Below, piece by piece: positions 35,101 to 45,005 of a DNA stretch of 64,000 nt. The notes below the pieces were generated by a model. That model made no database searches, was not told the DNA's origin, and saw only the letters and a list, made by a program, of their open reading frames with translations. The position numbers were made by a program, and so were the translations under genes. The first letter of the stretch is position 1, and each line of letters begins with the position of its first letter. This DNA is from Hepsetus odoe (Eukaryota > Chordata > Actinopteri > Characiformes > Hepsetidae): assembly GCA_017165825.1 (NCBI GenBank), contig CM029376.1:25747206-25811205 (forward strand), given 5' to 3'.

Positions 35101-38100
35101 ATCACACGCATGGAAGTTCTCCACCGCATGTCTCGCCAGTAAAGACCTTGAAAGTGAAAGTGACTGTTCTTGTCATCATGAGTTCACAGTGAACCACCAC
35201 GAAATGACACCTCTGCATTGTACCCACATGCACAAACATGCAGCAGGGGGCAGCTATTGAAAGCGCCCAGGGAGCAGTGATGGGGACGGTACCTTGCTCA
35301 AGGGTACCTCAGGGCAGCCTATTGGTCTGGGATTCGAACCCATGACCTTCTGATCTTGGGCCTGTTCTCTAACCCCTAGGCCACCGCTCACTTTTAAGAT
35401 GAAACAATAATGACACGCCCCCTCCCTCACCTGAACCTAAACCCTGTTGAGAACTTGTGGACCTTCTTAAACGGGAGGTTTACGGAGGAGAACAGTCCAC
35501 CTCTCTGAACAGAGGCTGGGAGGCTGTGGTGCTGCTGCACTAAAAGCTGACCAACAGATGAAGAAACTGATCGACTCCATGAACTGAGGGATTATAACTG
35601 TTATTAAGAACGGTGGCTGGATTGATCACTGATTTGCTTTCATACCCCCGTACACACAGCTCTCTAACTTCACCGATTATGTGACTGACCCACCGTCAGC
35701 TTTGCAGGTATTATCTTTACAGCCACGTGGACAAAAGGACCTGGTCCTAGACCTTCCGTCTTCTTTCACTGAAGTGTAGGACAAACGCTGTCCTGAACAA
35801 AAGGCCTCTTTTTAGGAGTTGCTTTGATCACTGTACCTCTTTCTCTGAGTCTTTGATCTTGATGATGACGTTCTCCTCTTCATTCATCAAAGACATCAAG
35901 GTCTCGTACAGAAACAGGTTCTTGCAGGGTTTCTCCAATGGGTCAACCTGGAGCACATGGTTAAGTCAGGCCCAAGTATGCAATGGAAGGGGAAATCCAT
36001 CACCAAAATACAGAAGTAAACTTCTTAAAACAGTTACAATGTTCTAGACAGGCCAAAAGCAGACTTAACAAAATAGTAAAGAAACTCCGCCCCCTCTAGC
36101 AGCCCTGCAGCCACCATTTTTTCAGAACCAGTGGTGTGTAAAAGATCTTAACAGTGCTATGAGGATGAATTTGATAAATATGGTTAGATGGCTTGTGGGT
36201 TGCTTGATATTGAACTAACCTGAAAGGAGGAGGCCATCTGCGCTGAGAAGGTGGGTGTGTTCTGCGAGTCGCCTAAGTCCTGAGGTTTGCTGAAGTTCCT
36301 CCAGGCTGGGATGATCCTGTCCTCCTCTCGATGATACATCACTTGGATTCGGTCTTCAGAGAGCAGGAACACTCTTTCAGCCACGTCGTCACTGGCCGCT
36401 TTGGAGGGGTCTCTGTGGAACCTTTCAACCACCTTCTGCTCCAAAATCCACGGGAAACACACAAGTTAACTTGCTGAAGGAGACGGGATTATCAGTCTTT
36501 TTTTTTCCTAATATGGATAAAACTTTCTTTACATTCTGTCAGTTTTACACTTAATATACACTTCCTTAATATTTCTATAATGTTTATTATCTTAAATATT
36601 TGCTAATGTTTTATTTATTAAAAATGTAGTAAATTATTAGCTCAACCTGAAGAGCACATAGCAAGTAGAATTAGAATTCTGTCTGAAGCTCCAGTAAGAG
36701 AGATTCCAGTGAGGAGAATCGTCCTCAGTCACTAGAGGTCACTTTTGAGTCAGTCCAATATATAAATATGTATCTGCTTTGTCTTCTTTTTCTTTTGGCT
36801 GCTCCCGATTAGGAGTCTCCATTTCTTCCAGTCCTCTGCATCTTCCTCCATCAGACTGACCACCTGCATGTCCTGTCTCACCACGTCCATAAACCTCCTC
36901 TTTGGTCTTCCTCTTCTCCTCTTTCCTGGCAGCTCCATCCTCAGCATCCTCCTCCCGATATACTCATCTCTCCTCTGGACACGTCCAAACCAACGCAACT
37001 TTAACTTTGCCTCCAAGGCGTCTGATCTGTCCCTCTAATATACTCATTTCTAATCCTGTCTATCCTCCTCACACCCAACGAACATCTCAGCATCTTTAGC
37101 TCTGACACCTCCAGCTCCACCTCCTGTCTTTTCACCACCGTCTCCAAGCCGTACAACATAGCTGGTCTCAATACCATCCTGTAAACCTTCCCTTTTACTC
37201 TTGCTGTTACTCGCTGAGTGTGTGTGTGTGTGTGTGTGTGTATGCGCGTGAGAATCCCAGTGCAGTAATAAGGTTGCTTTTTCACATATTGTTGGTTAAT
37301 TGTTACGGCACAGAGACAATATTTGTAAAGTAAGGCTGATGCGTCAGCAGGTGAAAGGTTGTTGTTGTGTGTGTGTGTGTGTGTGTGTTTGTGTTTGTGT
37401 TACCTGAAGGGATCGTTGAACTTGTTCTGGGATTTCACCTGGCCCAAAAGCCCTGACCCGCTTGCCGTAGATGATTTGCCGGTAAAAGAGGAAGTCAGGT
37501 CGGTCTTCGAAGGTTTCTATCATCTCGGAGGGCGTCTCGACTCTGCTGGCCAGGCCATCGGCCCGAGCGTGGCTGTAAAAGTCCATCTGACGCTCCGTCT
37601 CAGGAACCAAAGTGATGTATCTGTGGCCTGTTCAGAGAACAGCATCTCACAGTCAGTCTTTCATATAAATGCCATCATTAAAGCACCTGATCCCTCACAA
37701 ATGTGCCAAAGTTTGGCTGGAATTGGTCAGATTAAATATTTAGTTGATTTTCTAATTAGTAATCAGTTCACATCCTCTACTGAGAAACATCTGCACATTT
37801 TAACATGCAAGTAATGTTTATGTGTTGAATTAAACACACTGCGGGAACCATAAACCATAGAAAGTGGCCTGTGCAAAAGTTATTCTTTTTATTTAAATGT
37901 TAAAATCAGCTTCTTAACATAGAGGCTGCACTAAAATTGGCCCAAAATGCCTTATTTCCATATTTCACGACCCTTCTTGAGGTTAGAAAAACAACTGATG
38001 AAAAGACAGGAGTTGGAGCTGGAGGTCTCAGAGTTGCTGAGATTTGCCTCAGGAGGGACGAGTATGGACAGGATTAAAGACGATTTATTAGAAGGACAAC

Positions 38101-41100
38101 TCGGGTTAAGCGGTTTGGAGACAAAGTTCGAGAAGTGAGACTGCTTTGATTTGGACATGTCCAGAGGAGAGATGAGGATTATATTGGGAGGAGGATGTTG
38201 AGGATGGAGCTGCCAGGAAAGAGGAGAAGAGGAAGGACAGAGAGAAGGTTAGGCAGTGAGGAAGACCTGCAGAGCACAAGAAGAAATGGAGATGGATGAT
38301 CTGCTCTGGTGACCCAGAAGAAGCAGAAAAAGAAGAAGAAGAAGAAGAAGAAGCAAGTCCGTCCTAATCTCAAGCAGTTAGCGTGAACATAACTAAATGA
38401 ATGGGTGGACGAATGAGTGAACAAGATCTAAATCACGTTTCAAGGCGAAGCTCCTCCCTGGACTGAAATTCTCGATGGTTGTGCTGGTGGCCTTCTTCAG
38501 CTCCCTCTCCTCCAGGTGATCATGCCGATGTTTATACCACTCCGTCACTGTGTTGGGCTGAGTGCCTTCACAACAGAGGGAAGAGAAAGAGTCAGTGATG
38601 GAGGGTGAATAACAAGCATGATCCTCAGTTCCTTCAGTCCTCAGTTAGTCATAGTAATAACGTACTAACATAAAGTACGACTTAATCAAAATGAAAACGT
38701 TTCCAGTGGAAGTGGGTTTTGTTTAAATAAAAAAAACAGATCAAAATAAGCAACCAATGAAACCAAATTGGCACATTCACACTGTAAGAATGAAGATCTT
38801 TAAAACTCACGGTCCAAGTCGTTGTACGTTGTGAGCCTAGTGACTAGTCCATCCTTCAGAAGATAAGGGGCAAACTTCTCCACCGTCGCCTTTCTGTAGC
38901 AGATGAGCTTGGTGCCACCAGGGCAACGACTCTCCATATCTGCAAAATCAAAAAACCTCAAACCTCAGGAAGAAACGGCACCGATCGCCGCCGGCTGGTC
39001 ACTCACAGGTCAGGTGACGAAATGTACCTTCTTGAGAAACCTGGATCTTCGATACCCACGATGGAGGCATCTGAAACATGTTGGGTTCTTCTGCTTCCTC
39101 CTGCAAAAAAAATCAAATAAGAATGGATATTCGCACAAACACACATGCAACGTCAATGCTGTTTACTTCTCAGTTCTCTGCACATTTGGAAGATCTTTGT
39201 GATGTGAGTTTTGCCTTTCTTACTGACGCTCACAAAGCCCACTAGGGCTAACAGCGGCCCCTAGTGGAGGATCTTCAGACTGCTAAACATGACTTCAAAC
39301 TGACCTGTATACTTCCTGACGATCATTCAAACTTGCAAAACGGTAACTGAGAATTTTAGAACATAGATTTTTGATTCATGACGTTTGTTGAATAATCATG
39401 TCACTTGTCTAACACTGCTGGATGTGATCATATTTAGTTCTAGATTTCTTTAAATACATTTGTAGCTTTTAGCAGACGCTCTTATCCAGAGCGACTTCCG
39501 TGTCCTAATTACAGGGACAGTCCCCTCTGGAGACACTCAGGGTTAAGGGTCTTGCTCAGGGACCCAGTAGTGTTAGTGCCAGAGGTGGGATTCGAACCGG
39601 GGACCTCTTGAGCCATAGGTCCGTAGGCAAGTACCCACCACTAGACCACCACCACCCTTACATTTAATATTAAATGTAAACAGGGACTGTGCAGTTTAAA
39701 TAAAGTGTGATAAAGCTGGAATTTGACTACATGTCTAAGAGAGATTTTTAATTGTTCAGCCACAGCAATAAAGGTAAGAAAGGCTGTTAAACGTACATCC
39801 ACATCTTCCTCGGTCTCCTGCTGTGACTTCATGTCCGGAATGAGCAGAATGGATTGGTTGGAGCCGGATAGCAAATACTCCCACTTTACTGGGTCACCTA
39901 AGTCATAGGTCATCTCCTGAGTAGGACACAGAAAACATGAGGCCAGAGTAAATGTTTGCATTAGAAACAAATATTCCATTAAAGTGAAAGAACCTGGGAG
40001 CAGAGCACAGAACACAGTGATTACACCGCGCGGCAGTAGACAGCTGTAACCACCCGGGGAGCAGTGATGAGCTACCCGTGAGCAAGGTACTGTCACCATC
40101 ATTGCTGCCCGGGTGCTGGATTTGGCTGCCCACTGCTGCACAGTGAGTGTTGGGGGGGGGGGGGGGAAATCAGGGGATTTTGTGTCTTGTGTTTCACAAT
40201 GTCAAATAGTCACTTTCACTTTGCTCAATCCCACAACTTTACGATCCTAGGGCCTGGTCCCAAATCATAATCTTTGCAGAAGAATAGAGCGACCTTTAAG
40301 AAGAGGGGATACCCTAAACCCCTCATTGAGAGTTTTAAAACGGGCTTCTTGAAACACTGACCGTGCAGCCGAAGCGGCAGTCCTGCATGTTGACCCAATA
40401 GTTCTGATGGTTCCAGATGCTCTCAATGCCCAGGAACTTTTCACTGGTGGTGGGGTAGCTGTGGCCAGCCAGGGGGTCAATGAAGAAATTCTCGGGCACC
40501 TCCCGGTTCCCGGACAAGACCAGCACCCAGCCGTGAACCCGCAGGCCCAGGAGAGGATCAGGTGGAGGACGTTCGCGCTCCTGCACAACAGAAAATGTAC
40601 GATTTGAAACTTTCTTTCATTTGAAACTCATTTTTCAAGTCATCCCTGCATGCTGATGGCTTCCTCGTCATGGCTAAAAATGTGGCTACTGTTCACTTGA
40701 CTGTCTCAGAATGAGTGTCTGAATCGCACAATAATCCCACAGTTGCTCTAAGAGAGTCATTGAGAAACTGCGCTATAATAAACCATGCATTCAGTTTCAA
40801 TTTAAACTCACTCACTCATTTTCTGAGCTGCTTGTCGTGATTACGGTCACAGGCGGTGCTGGAGTCTATGCCAGCTGTAGCAGGGTAAAACCCCAGACAG
40901 GTCATCAGCCCATCACAGGGCAGACACACAGACAAACACATACTCACACCTAGGGGGCAATTTAGCATCTCCAATCCACCTGACGTGCAGGTCTTTGGAT
41001 GGTGGGAGGAAACCGGAGCTCCTGGAGGAAATGCTCACAGAAACAGGGAGAACATGTCCCCTCCACATAGAAAGGACCTGGACATTCATGCTGTGAAGCG

Positions 41101-43630
41101 ACAGCACTACCGACTGCCCCGCCGTGCCACCCTAATTTTATACTCTAAACTATTTCATATTTCCCTGTGACTGACCTCCTGCAGTCTTTGGGTCTCCTGC
41201 TGATGGTTGTGCAGTGCTGTGAGAGAGTCCTCCTGCTTCTTCTTTTCCTGACGATGCTCAAAGCTGCTGCGCAGATCTCGAGGGGGCTTTACAGAGTACT
41301 TCCTCACATCCTGCTTCTGTTCCACTAACTCTTCCTGGAGATGTACGCAGAGTTTGTGAATCCTTCAGAGATGTTTAAGATTTATACAGATCTGAATAAA
41401 ATGAATGAAAACAACCTAATAATCAGAAAAGAATCTGGTGTGAACGTCTTCGGCACCAATAATGACTAAACTCTTAATCAGTCGTAAACGATCAATTTGA
41501 GCTCCAACAGCTCCAACGTTGGAATGTCAGTGGGGTTCTCGAACTATTCTTTGGTAAAACCATGAGTGCTTAGGGTGGTATGGGTCATGGGCAGGACCCT
41601 CACCTTAATGCGGGGCTGGAGTAAAGGGCACTCCTTCTGGCTCTGGTTGAGAAGGCACATCTCCTTGACGGCGTAACCACTGACGCAGTAGGCGTTGTAG
41701 CCTGCACCCAGCAGCAGACTGCACAGCAGGGTGGAGAATTCAAAGCAAGTTCCTCTCTGATTCTGCAGGACCCATGTAGGAGAGCACAGCTTGTTTGGCT
41801 GGACAAAACACACAAGAAGAAAAGGAGCTACATCTTTAATAAACATCTCCCCACAAAGGAACCGACAGACTAGAAAGGGGAGAAATCTCTCACCGGGTCA
41901 GCTGGAGGGTCCAGAGGTTCTAGGGATAAGAAATCCGAGACAAAGTTGGCACAGCCCTGCCAGTGGTAGAGCTCAGGTAACGGCAGCAGAGTAGGTCGGA
42001 GTGTGGTGCTCACAAACTTCTGTTAAACAAGAAAAAGCATGCTCTTGTTGCAAGGTGCTACAGAAATTCTGCTTTATTCCCAAGGCAGTGTTCTCTCTAA
42101 TACCCTCAGATTTACCCACAGAGTCACATCAACTGTGTCAGGCTCTCTGAGGTAAGAGCGACCTCTGAACTGGGTGAGATGTTCAGAGAAGGTACAAAAA
42201 CCTTACTGTAACTAATGAATAGTGTACCTGCACCCCGCACTCATTGACGGGACAGAGCAGGAGGGGTTTGCGGTCAGGGTACAGATGGGTGTACTGGCCA
42301 TGGAAGTTATCAGCCATCACCAGCAGCAGTTTCTCCTGAGCTGAATTCTGCCTGTATGAGACGGGCCACTCTGATTGGTCCGCTTTAGCCTTCTGCTCTA
42401 ATCTGGAAGAAAGAACATGCGAGTTTTTCAGACCAATCAGCCAATCAGAATGGAACTTATGTGCATATGTCAGTCTTAAAGGCACAGTAACAAAACACAG
42501 CCTGTTCATCAATCGAAAGAATTTGGACTTCTTTTTGTCTTACATGTGCAGCAGGGGGCAGCCGCATCCAGCACCCGGGGAGCAGTGATGGGGACGGTAC
42601 CTTACTCAAGGGTAGCTCAGGCAACCAACATTTCCGGGATTCGTACCCATGACATGGAGCCTAGTCCCTAAACACTAGACCAACGCTGCCCCAAATCAAA
42701 TAAAAAACTTGGGCACTTTTTAAGGCACAGCAACACATTTGCAGAGTAAACTCCGGAGCGTTGCACCACTGCTGGGTATTGCATCAACATTTCTACTGCA
42801 CTCTGTAACCTTTAACTTATTGGGTATTGACACATGATCAATACTTTTCCACAATCCATGCATTTCCTAATCCTGCAAATGTAGGATGAGTCTAGAGGCC
42901 TGACCTAGAAATTAATCCTGACATCAATGCTTCAAAAAAATGTTATTTATTTATTTATTATTCGCATGTTAAGAGAAGCTTTGCAGTCACTGTTTTTAAA
43001 GCAGACTGAATATTTGGATCTTCCTGATTGAGGAAGATCTCACTTATAAGGTAATCATTCCTGCAGCTCCATTAAAATCACAGGAACAACAGGAGGTACA
43101 TGTTCTGGGCTTTGTGTTTTGAAGACCCTAAATGTTTTAAAGCTAAATGAACATGTAAGAGGTCATGTTCTGATCATATGCTTAAAATCTGGACTTCCAT
43201 CACAATATATTAAGAGCATGCCGGAGACGCTGCTGCTTCCAGCACACAATGACCTCTAGTAACCCTGCAGAATATGCACCCTATTGGCTTTTTTTGTGTG
43301 ATTTTTTGGTCCTCTCAGCACATTGTGTACAAAACTTTACGTCTCAATGTTTGCAGTTAATGGTTATGAAACGCAAGCTGTTTGGGTCATCTGGTGTTAC
43401 CATGACAATGGCCAACTTAAACACGCTGCACAGCATGCTGACAAACTTTAGTAACCTCACAGATGGGGGGCGGAGGGGTCTATCTGCACTCTGGCCAGCG
43501 TTTTCTCCAGTTCCTGTAACTCGCTCCGGCCTCTGTCCTCTACTCCCTCCTCCTCCTCCTCCTCCTCCTCCTCGTCCTGCTGAAGCTCAGCTTCTTCCAA
43601 CTCTGCCTCCACCTCGTGCAGAACCTCCAT
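32114..43630 (-). CDS. drc7: Dynein regulatory complex subunit 7 (CCDC135)
   Basis: DRC7 is part of the nexin-dynein regulatory complex that links outer doublets of motile axonemes and tunes dynein activity. Coding exons in gene order (minus strand): 43630-43461, 42402-42228, 42019-41894, 41798-41604, 41334-41176, 40580-40362, 39916-39797, 39100-39028, 38939-38811, 38565-38437, 37627-37404, 36435-36220, 35947-35837, 34411-34301, 34115-33921, 33018-32879, 32198-32114. They join in frame to 858 residues (human 874). The N-terminus has a run of about eight Glu from a GAG repeat. A transglutaminase-like core follows, with the Cys-containing GTCFEFSTLLCSLLLGAGYN; then GWVLVLSGNREVPENFFIDP and NYWVNMQDC, a middle region with GLASRVETP and DVAERVFLLSEDR, and C-terminal coiled coils with KQRLIERANLIQARFEK. 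The last exon gives KYLALDEKLRRDPRL, matching the human end. A polypyrimidine-AG acceptor directly abuts the ATG, so the 5' leader comes from a separate exon. LINEs, SINEs and DNA transposons fill the introns. Confidence 0.95.
32272..32749. mobile_element. Non-autonomous DNA transposon in drc7 intron 16
   Basis: The left end CAGTTCTGTGCAGAAGTC and the inverted right end CAGTGCTGTGCAAAAGTC match at 16 of 18 positions and are flanked by TA at 32270-32271 and 32750-32751. The 478-bp interior has no transposase frame. It lies between the last two drc7 exons. Confidence 0.65.
32818..32823 (-). terminator. drc7: Possible intronic polyadenylation signal of drc7
   Basis: If the donor at the end of exon 33018-32879 (GT at 32878-32877) is not used, the frame reads YTPQLAQC and stops at TAA 32853-32851. 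An AATAAA (TTTATT on the plus strand) follows 27 nt later, so an alternative 839-residue product with a separate 3' end is possible. Confidence 0.4.
33190..33365 (+). mobile_element. SINE family A copy 1 of an adjacent pair
   Basis: It shows GGCAGCGGTGGCCTAGGG, a decayed B box GGTTTGAATCC, GTTGCCCTGAG and CCCCATCACTGCT, and ends near GTGAAAAGCAGAGG. It is followed within 40 bp by a second copy in the same orientation, in drc7 intron 15. Confidence 0.75.
33405..33630 (+). mobile_element. SINE family A copy 2 of an adjacent pair
   Basis: Head GGCAGCGGTGGCCTAAGG, body TTGAGCAAGGTACCGTCC, and tail CAGAGGTTGAATTTCG with AGAGTCACTTTCAC. The B box is damaged. Confidence 0.75.
34606..34664. repeat. 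GT/AT dinucleotide microsatellite
   Basis: A GTGTGT-rich run followed by an uninterrupted TA run, in drc7 intron 13. Confidence 0.85.
34839..35640 (+). pseudogene. Tc1/mariner-like transposase remnant split by a SINE
   Basis: Plus-strand fragments recall a DDE transposase: QEDAPSHA at 35087-35110, like the conserved aspartate motif, and LNLNPVENLW at 35431-35460, like the glutamate motif. Between them lies a reverse SINE (about 35150-35395). The frames are broken and the protein is dead. The outer limits are uncertain, because I did not find clean terminal inverted repeats. It lies in drc7 intron 13. Confidence 0.5.
35150..35395 (-). mobile_element. SINE family A, near full length, inside a transposon remnant
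   Basis: On the minus strand it has the head GAGCGGTGGCCTAGGGG, the B box GGGTTCGAATCCCAG, the body CTTGAGCAAGGTACCG and the tail ending AGTCACTTTCAC. It interrupts the transposase remnant at 34839-35640. Confidence 0.8.
36785..37215 (-). mobile_element. LINE 3' fragment in drc7 intron 11, best-preserved copy
   Basis: In sense with drc7 (minus strand) it encodes the ORF2 C-terminal pieces LRWFGRVQRRDEYIGRRMLR and GKRRRGRPKRRFMDVVRQDM. This end is typical of non-LTR retrotransposons. The upstream part is absent. A TG dinucleotide run (about 37216-37241) lies next to it. Confidence 0.75.
37365..37401. repeat. GT microsatellite beside a drc7 donor site
   Basis: A GT run ending within a few bases of the donor (GT at 37403-37402) of drc7 exon 37627-37404; in the transcript it is a CA repeat directly after the splice site. 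Confidence 0.8.
37966..38356 (+). mobile_element. LINE 3' fragment ending in a GAA run
   Basis: The forward strand carries the same ORF2 C-terminal segment (CCAGAGGAGAGATGAGGA, GGAGCTGCCAGGAAAGAGGA) and ends in a GAA/AAG simple run, a likely 3' terminus. It lies in drc7 intron 10, antisense to the gene. Confidence 0.7.
39455..39665 (-). mobile_element. SINE family B, reverse orientation
   Basis: On the minus strand it has a tRNA-like head GTGGTCTAGTGGTGGG, the B box GGTTCGAATCCC, TGAGCAAGACCCTTAACCCT, and the tail containing CTCTGGATAAGAGCGTCTGC shared by many teleost SINEs. A plus-strand copy lies at 51591-51787. Confidence 0.8.
39985..40215. mobile_element. Two SINE family A fragments in inverted orientation
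   Basis: The left part reads as the reverse strand of the family body (ACCCGGGGAGCAGTGATG). The right part reads forward (GAGCAAGGTACTGTCACC to ATAGTCACTTTCACTTT). The two face each other and could pair. A run of 15 G (40152-40166) interrupts the right part. Confidence 0.6.
40815..41135 (-). mobile_element. Dispersed tRNA-type repeat, reverse orientation
   Basis: On the minus strand it runs GGTGGCACGGCGGGGCAGTC, CGCTTCACAGCATGAATG, then GGTTTCCTCCCACCATCC and on to a CTCAGAAAATGAGTGAG end. It is a longer copy of the family at 25985-26085 and lies in drc7 intron 5. Confidence 0.7.
42545..42697 (-). mobile_element. SINE family A, reverse orientation
   Basis: On the minus strand: head GGGGCAGCGTTGGTCTAG, degraded B box GGGTACGAATCCC, body TTGAGTAAGGTACCGTCC. 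It lies in drc7 intron 1 (coding-exon numbering). Confidence 0.75.
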
Positions 43631-43767
43631 CTAAAAAAAAAAGAAAGAAAAGAAATAAGGCACATGCTCCAGTCCAGGGGAGCGACTTTCCTGTGGATTC
43701 ATGTTTCCTTTCACACCTGCTTCAGATTATGAAGACAAACAGGCAGAGACACACATACAGACACACA

Positions 43768-43769
43768 GA

Positions 43770-43807
<38 letters not shown>

Positions 43808-43905
43808 AATAGATAAATAGACAGACAGATAGATATAGACAGACAGACAGACAAATAGATAAACAGACAGATAGACAGACAGACAGATTGATAGATACAG
43901 TTGGA
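43768..43905. repeat. GATA/GACA microsatellite
   Basis: A compound run of GATA and GACA tetranucleotides with AAAT interruptions. It fills much of the intron between the noncoding drc7 exon and the exon that carries the ATG. Confidence 0.9.
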
Positions 43906-43957
43906 GCTGTTAATATAAAATCTTTGTTTTAGAATGAATGAGATTCAGACTGATTAC

Positions 43958-44000
43958 CTTTTGCACTCAGCAACGCGAAAAAAAGCAACTGTTTACTCTT
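43958..44000 (-). other. drc7: Probable noncoding first exon of drc7
   Basis: The drc7 start codon lies directly after a T-rich acceptor (TTTTTTTTTTAG-ATG), so the leader must be spliced. The nearest good upstream donor on the minus strand is AAAAG-GTAATC (GT at 43957-43956). The start of this exon is a guess from the promoter motifs. Confidence 0.45.
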
Positions 44001-44170
44001 GGTTTCCATAGCGACAAAGGCGTTGATGCGACGTTTGCGCTAAGGCCCGCCCCTCCAGCTCCGCAATTGGCATGTTATGTACAGATTTGCTATGACTGGC
44101 TGGGAGTATCTCCGCTCCTGTGCTTTGATTGGCTGATAACAATTCCTTTGTTGTAATTGGCTGATATCTC
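44001..44170 (-). promoter_or_regulatory. drc7: drc7 promoter with X-box-like site, GC box and three CCAAT boxes
   Basis: GTTTCCATAGCGAC at 44002-44015 resembles the palindromic RFX X-box GTTGCCATGGCAAC (11 of 14). A GC box GGCCCGCCCC lies at 44044-44053. ATTGG (CCAAT on the minus strand) occurs at 44066-44070, 44128-44132 and 44156-44160. RFX factors drive motile-cilium genes, which fits the product. Confidence 0.5.
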
Positions 44171-45005
44171 TCCTCCGAGGCCCATTTTATTTTATTGCCC
44201 CTGGGGCCCCAAGAGATCCCTTTTGTCCCACTTAGTGCAAGCACAGCTAGTTCTGAGCTTGCTTAATATGCTCATATTCTTTACCAATCAGCTCATTATC
44301 AATACACAATGTTAAATGTGTTAAATACACATTACAATTTGGTTGTAAATTGAAAATCCTAGGTGTACAATTAGGAAGCACCTAATGGAAGAAATGAACT
44401 GAATGATGGACGTGGTTTTTCTGCATTTCTGTACATATTTATAAAAAGCAATGAAATTACTATATGCCTTATAAATAAAGGCGTACAATAGACACTAGTT
44501 TCTGCAGTAAATGATTGACTGCACAGCATTATGATGCAAACAGCTGGGGATCAATAGGACATTGAAGCTGGTCATTTTATTTAAACTCTGCAGCTTTTAT
44601 TAGATTTTCATTTTATTTCTTTATTCGATTTGAATTTTCACTTGACTTGGGCAGCATTTAGCTAAAAGGCCATGGAAACACAAGAAAAATTAGACTGGAC
44701 TATATATAATCTTCCACTAAATAATGATCCTGTGAAAAAACAACTGGATAGTTAAGCAACTGGATAATGTTCCATGGTTTTATTCTGTAGCCAAAATTGA
44801 AAGTAAGAAGCCAGAGAAAAGAAAAGAGAGTTTAATATGTGTGTTTGTGTCTGCCTGGCTCTGACTCATATTTACCTGCTGGGCTGACTTCACCGCCCCC
44901 TCCACTGAGGGAGCAGCATTAAAGCTCCTCCACTCTTCTGCAGAGAGAGAGAAAGAAAGACAGACGGTCCAGGCCGTCAAAGGAGCGCCACATCCAAGAG
45001 AAACC

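Noticed and set aside
43249..43776. 175-codon open frame on the plus strand
   Set aside because: It is antisense to the drc7 start exon; the Pro/Leu-rich part is only the reverse of the GAG repeat that encodes the Glu run.
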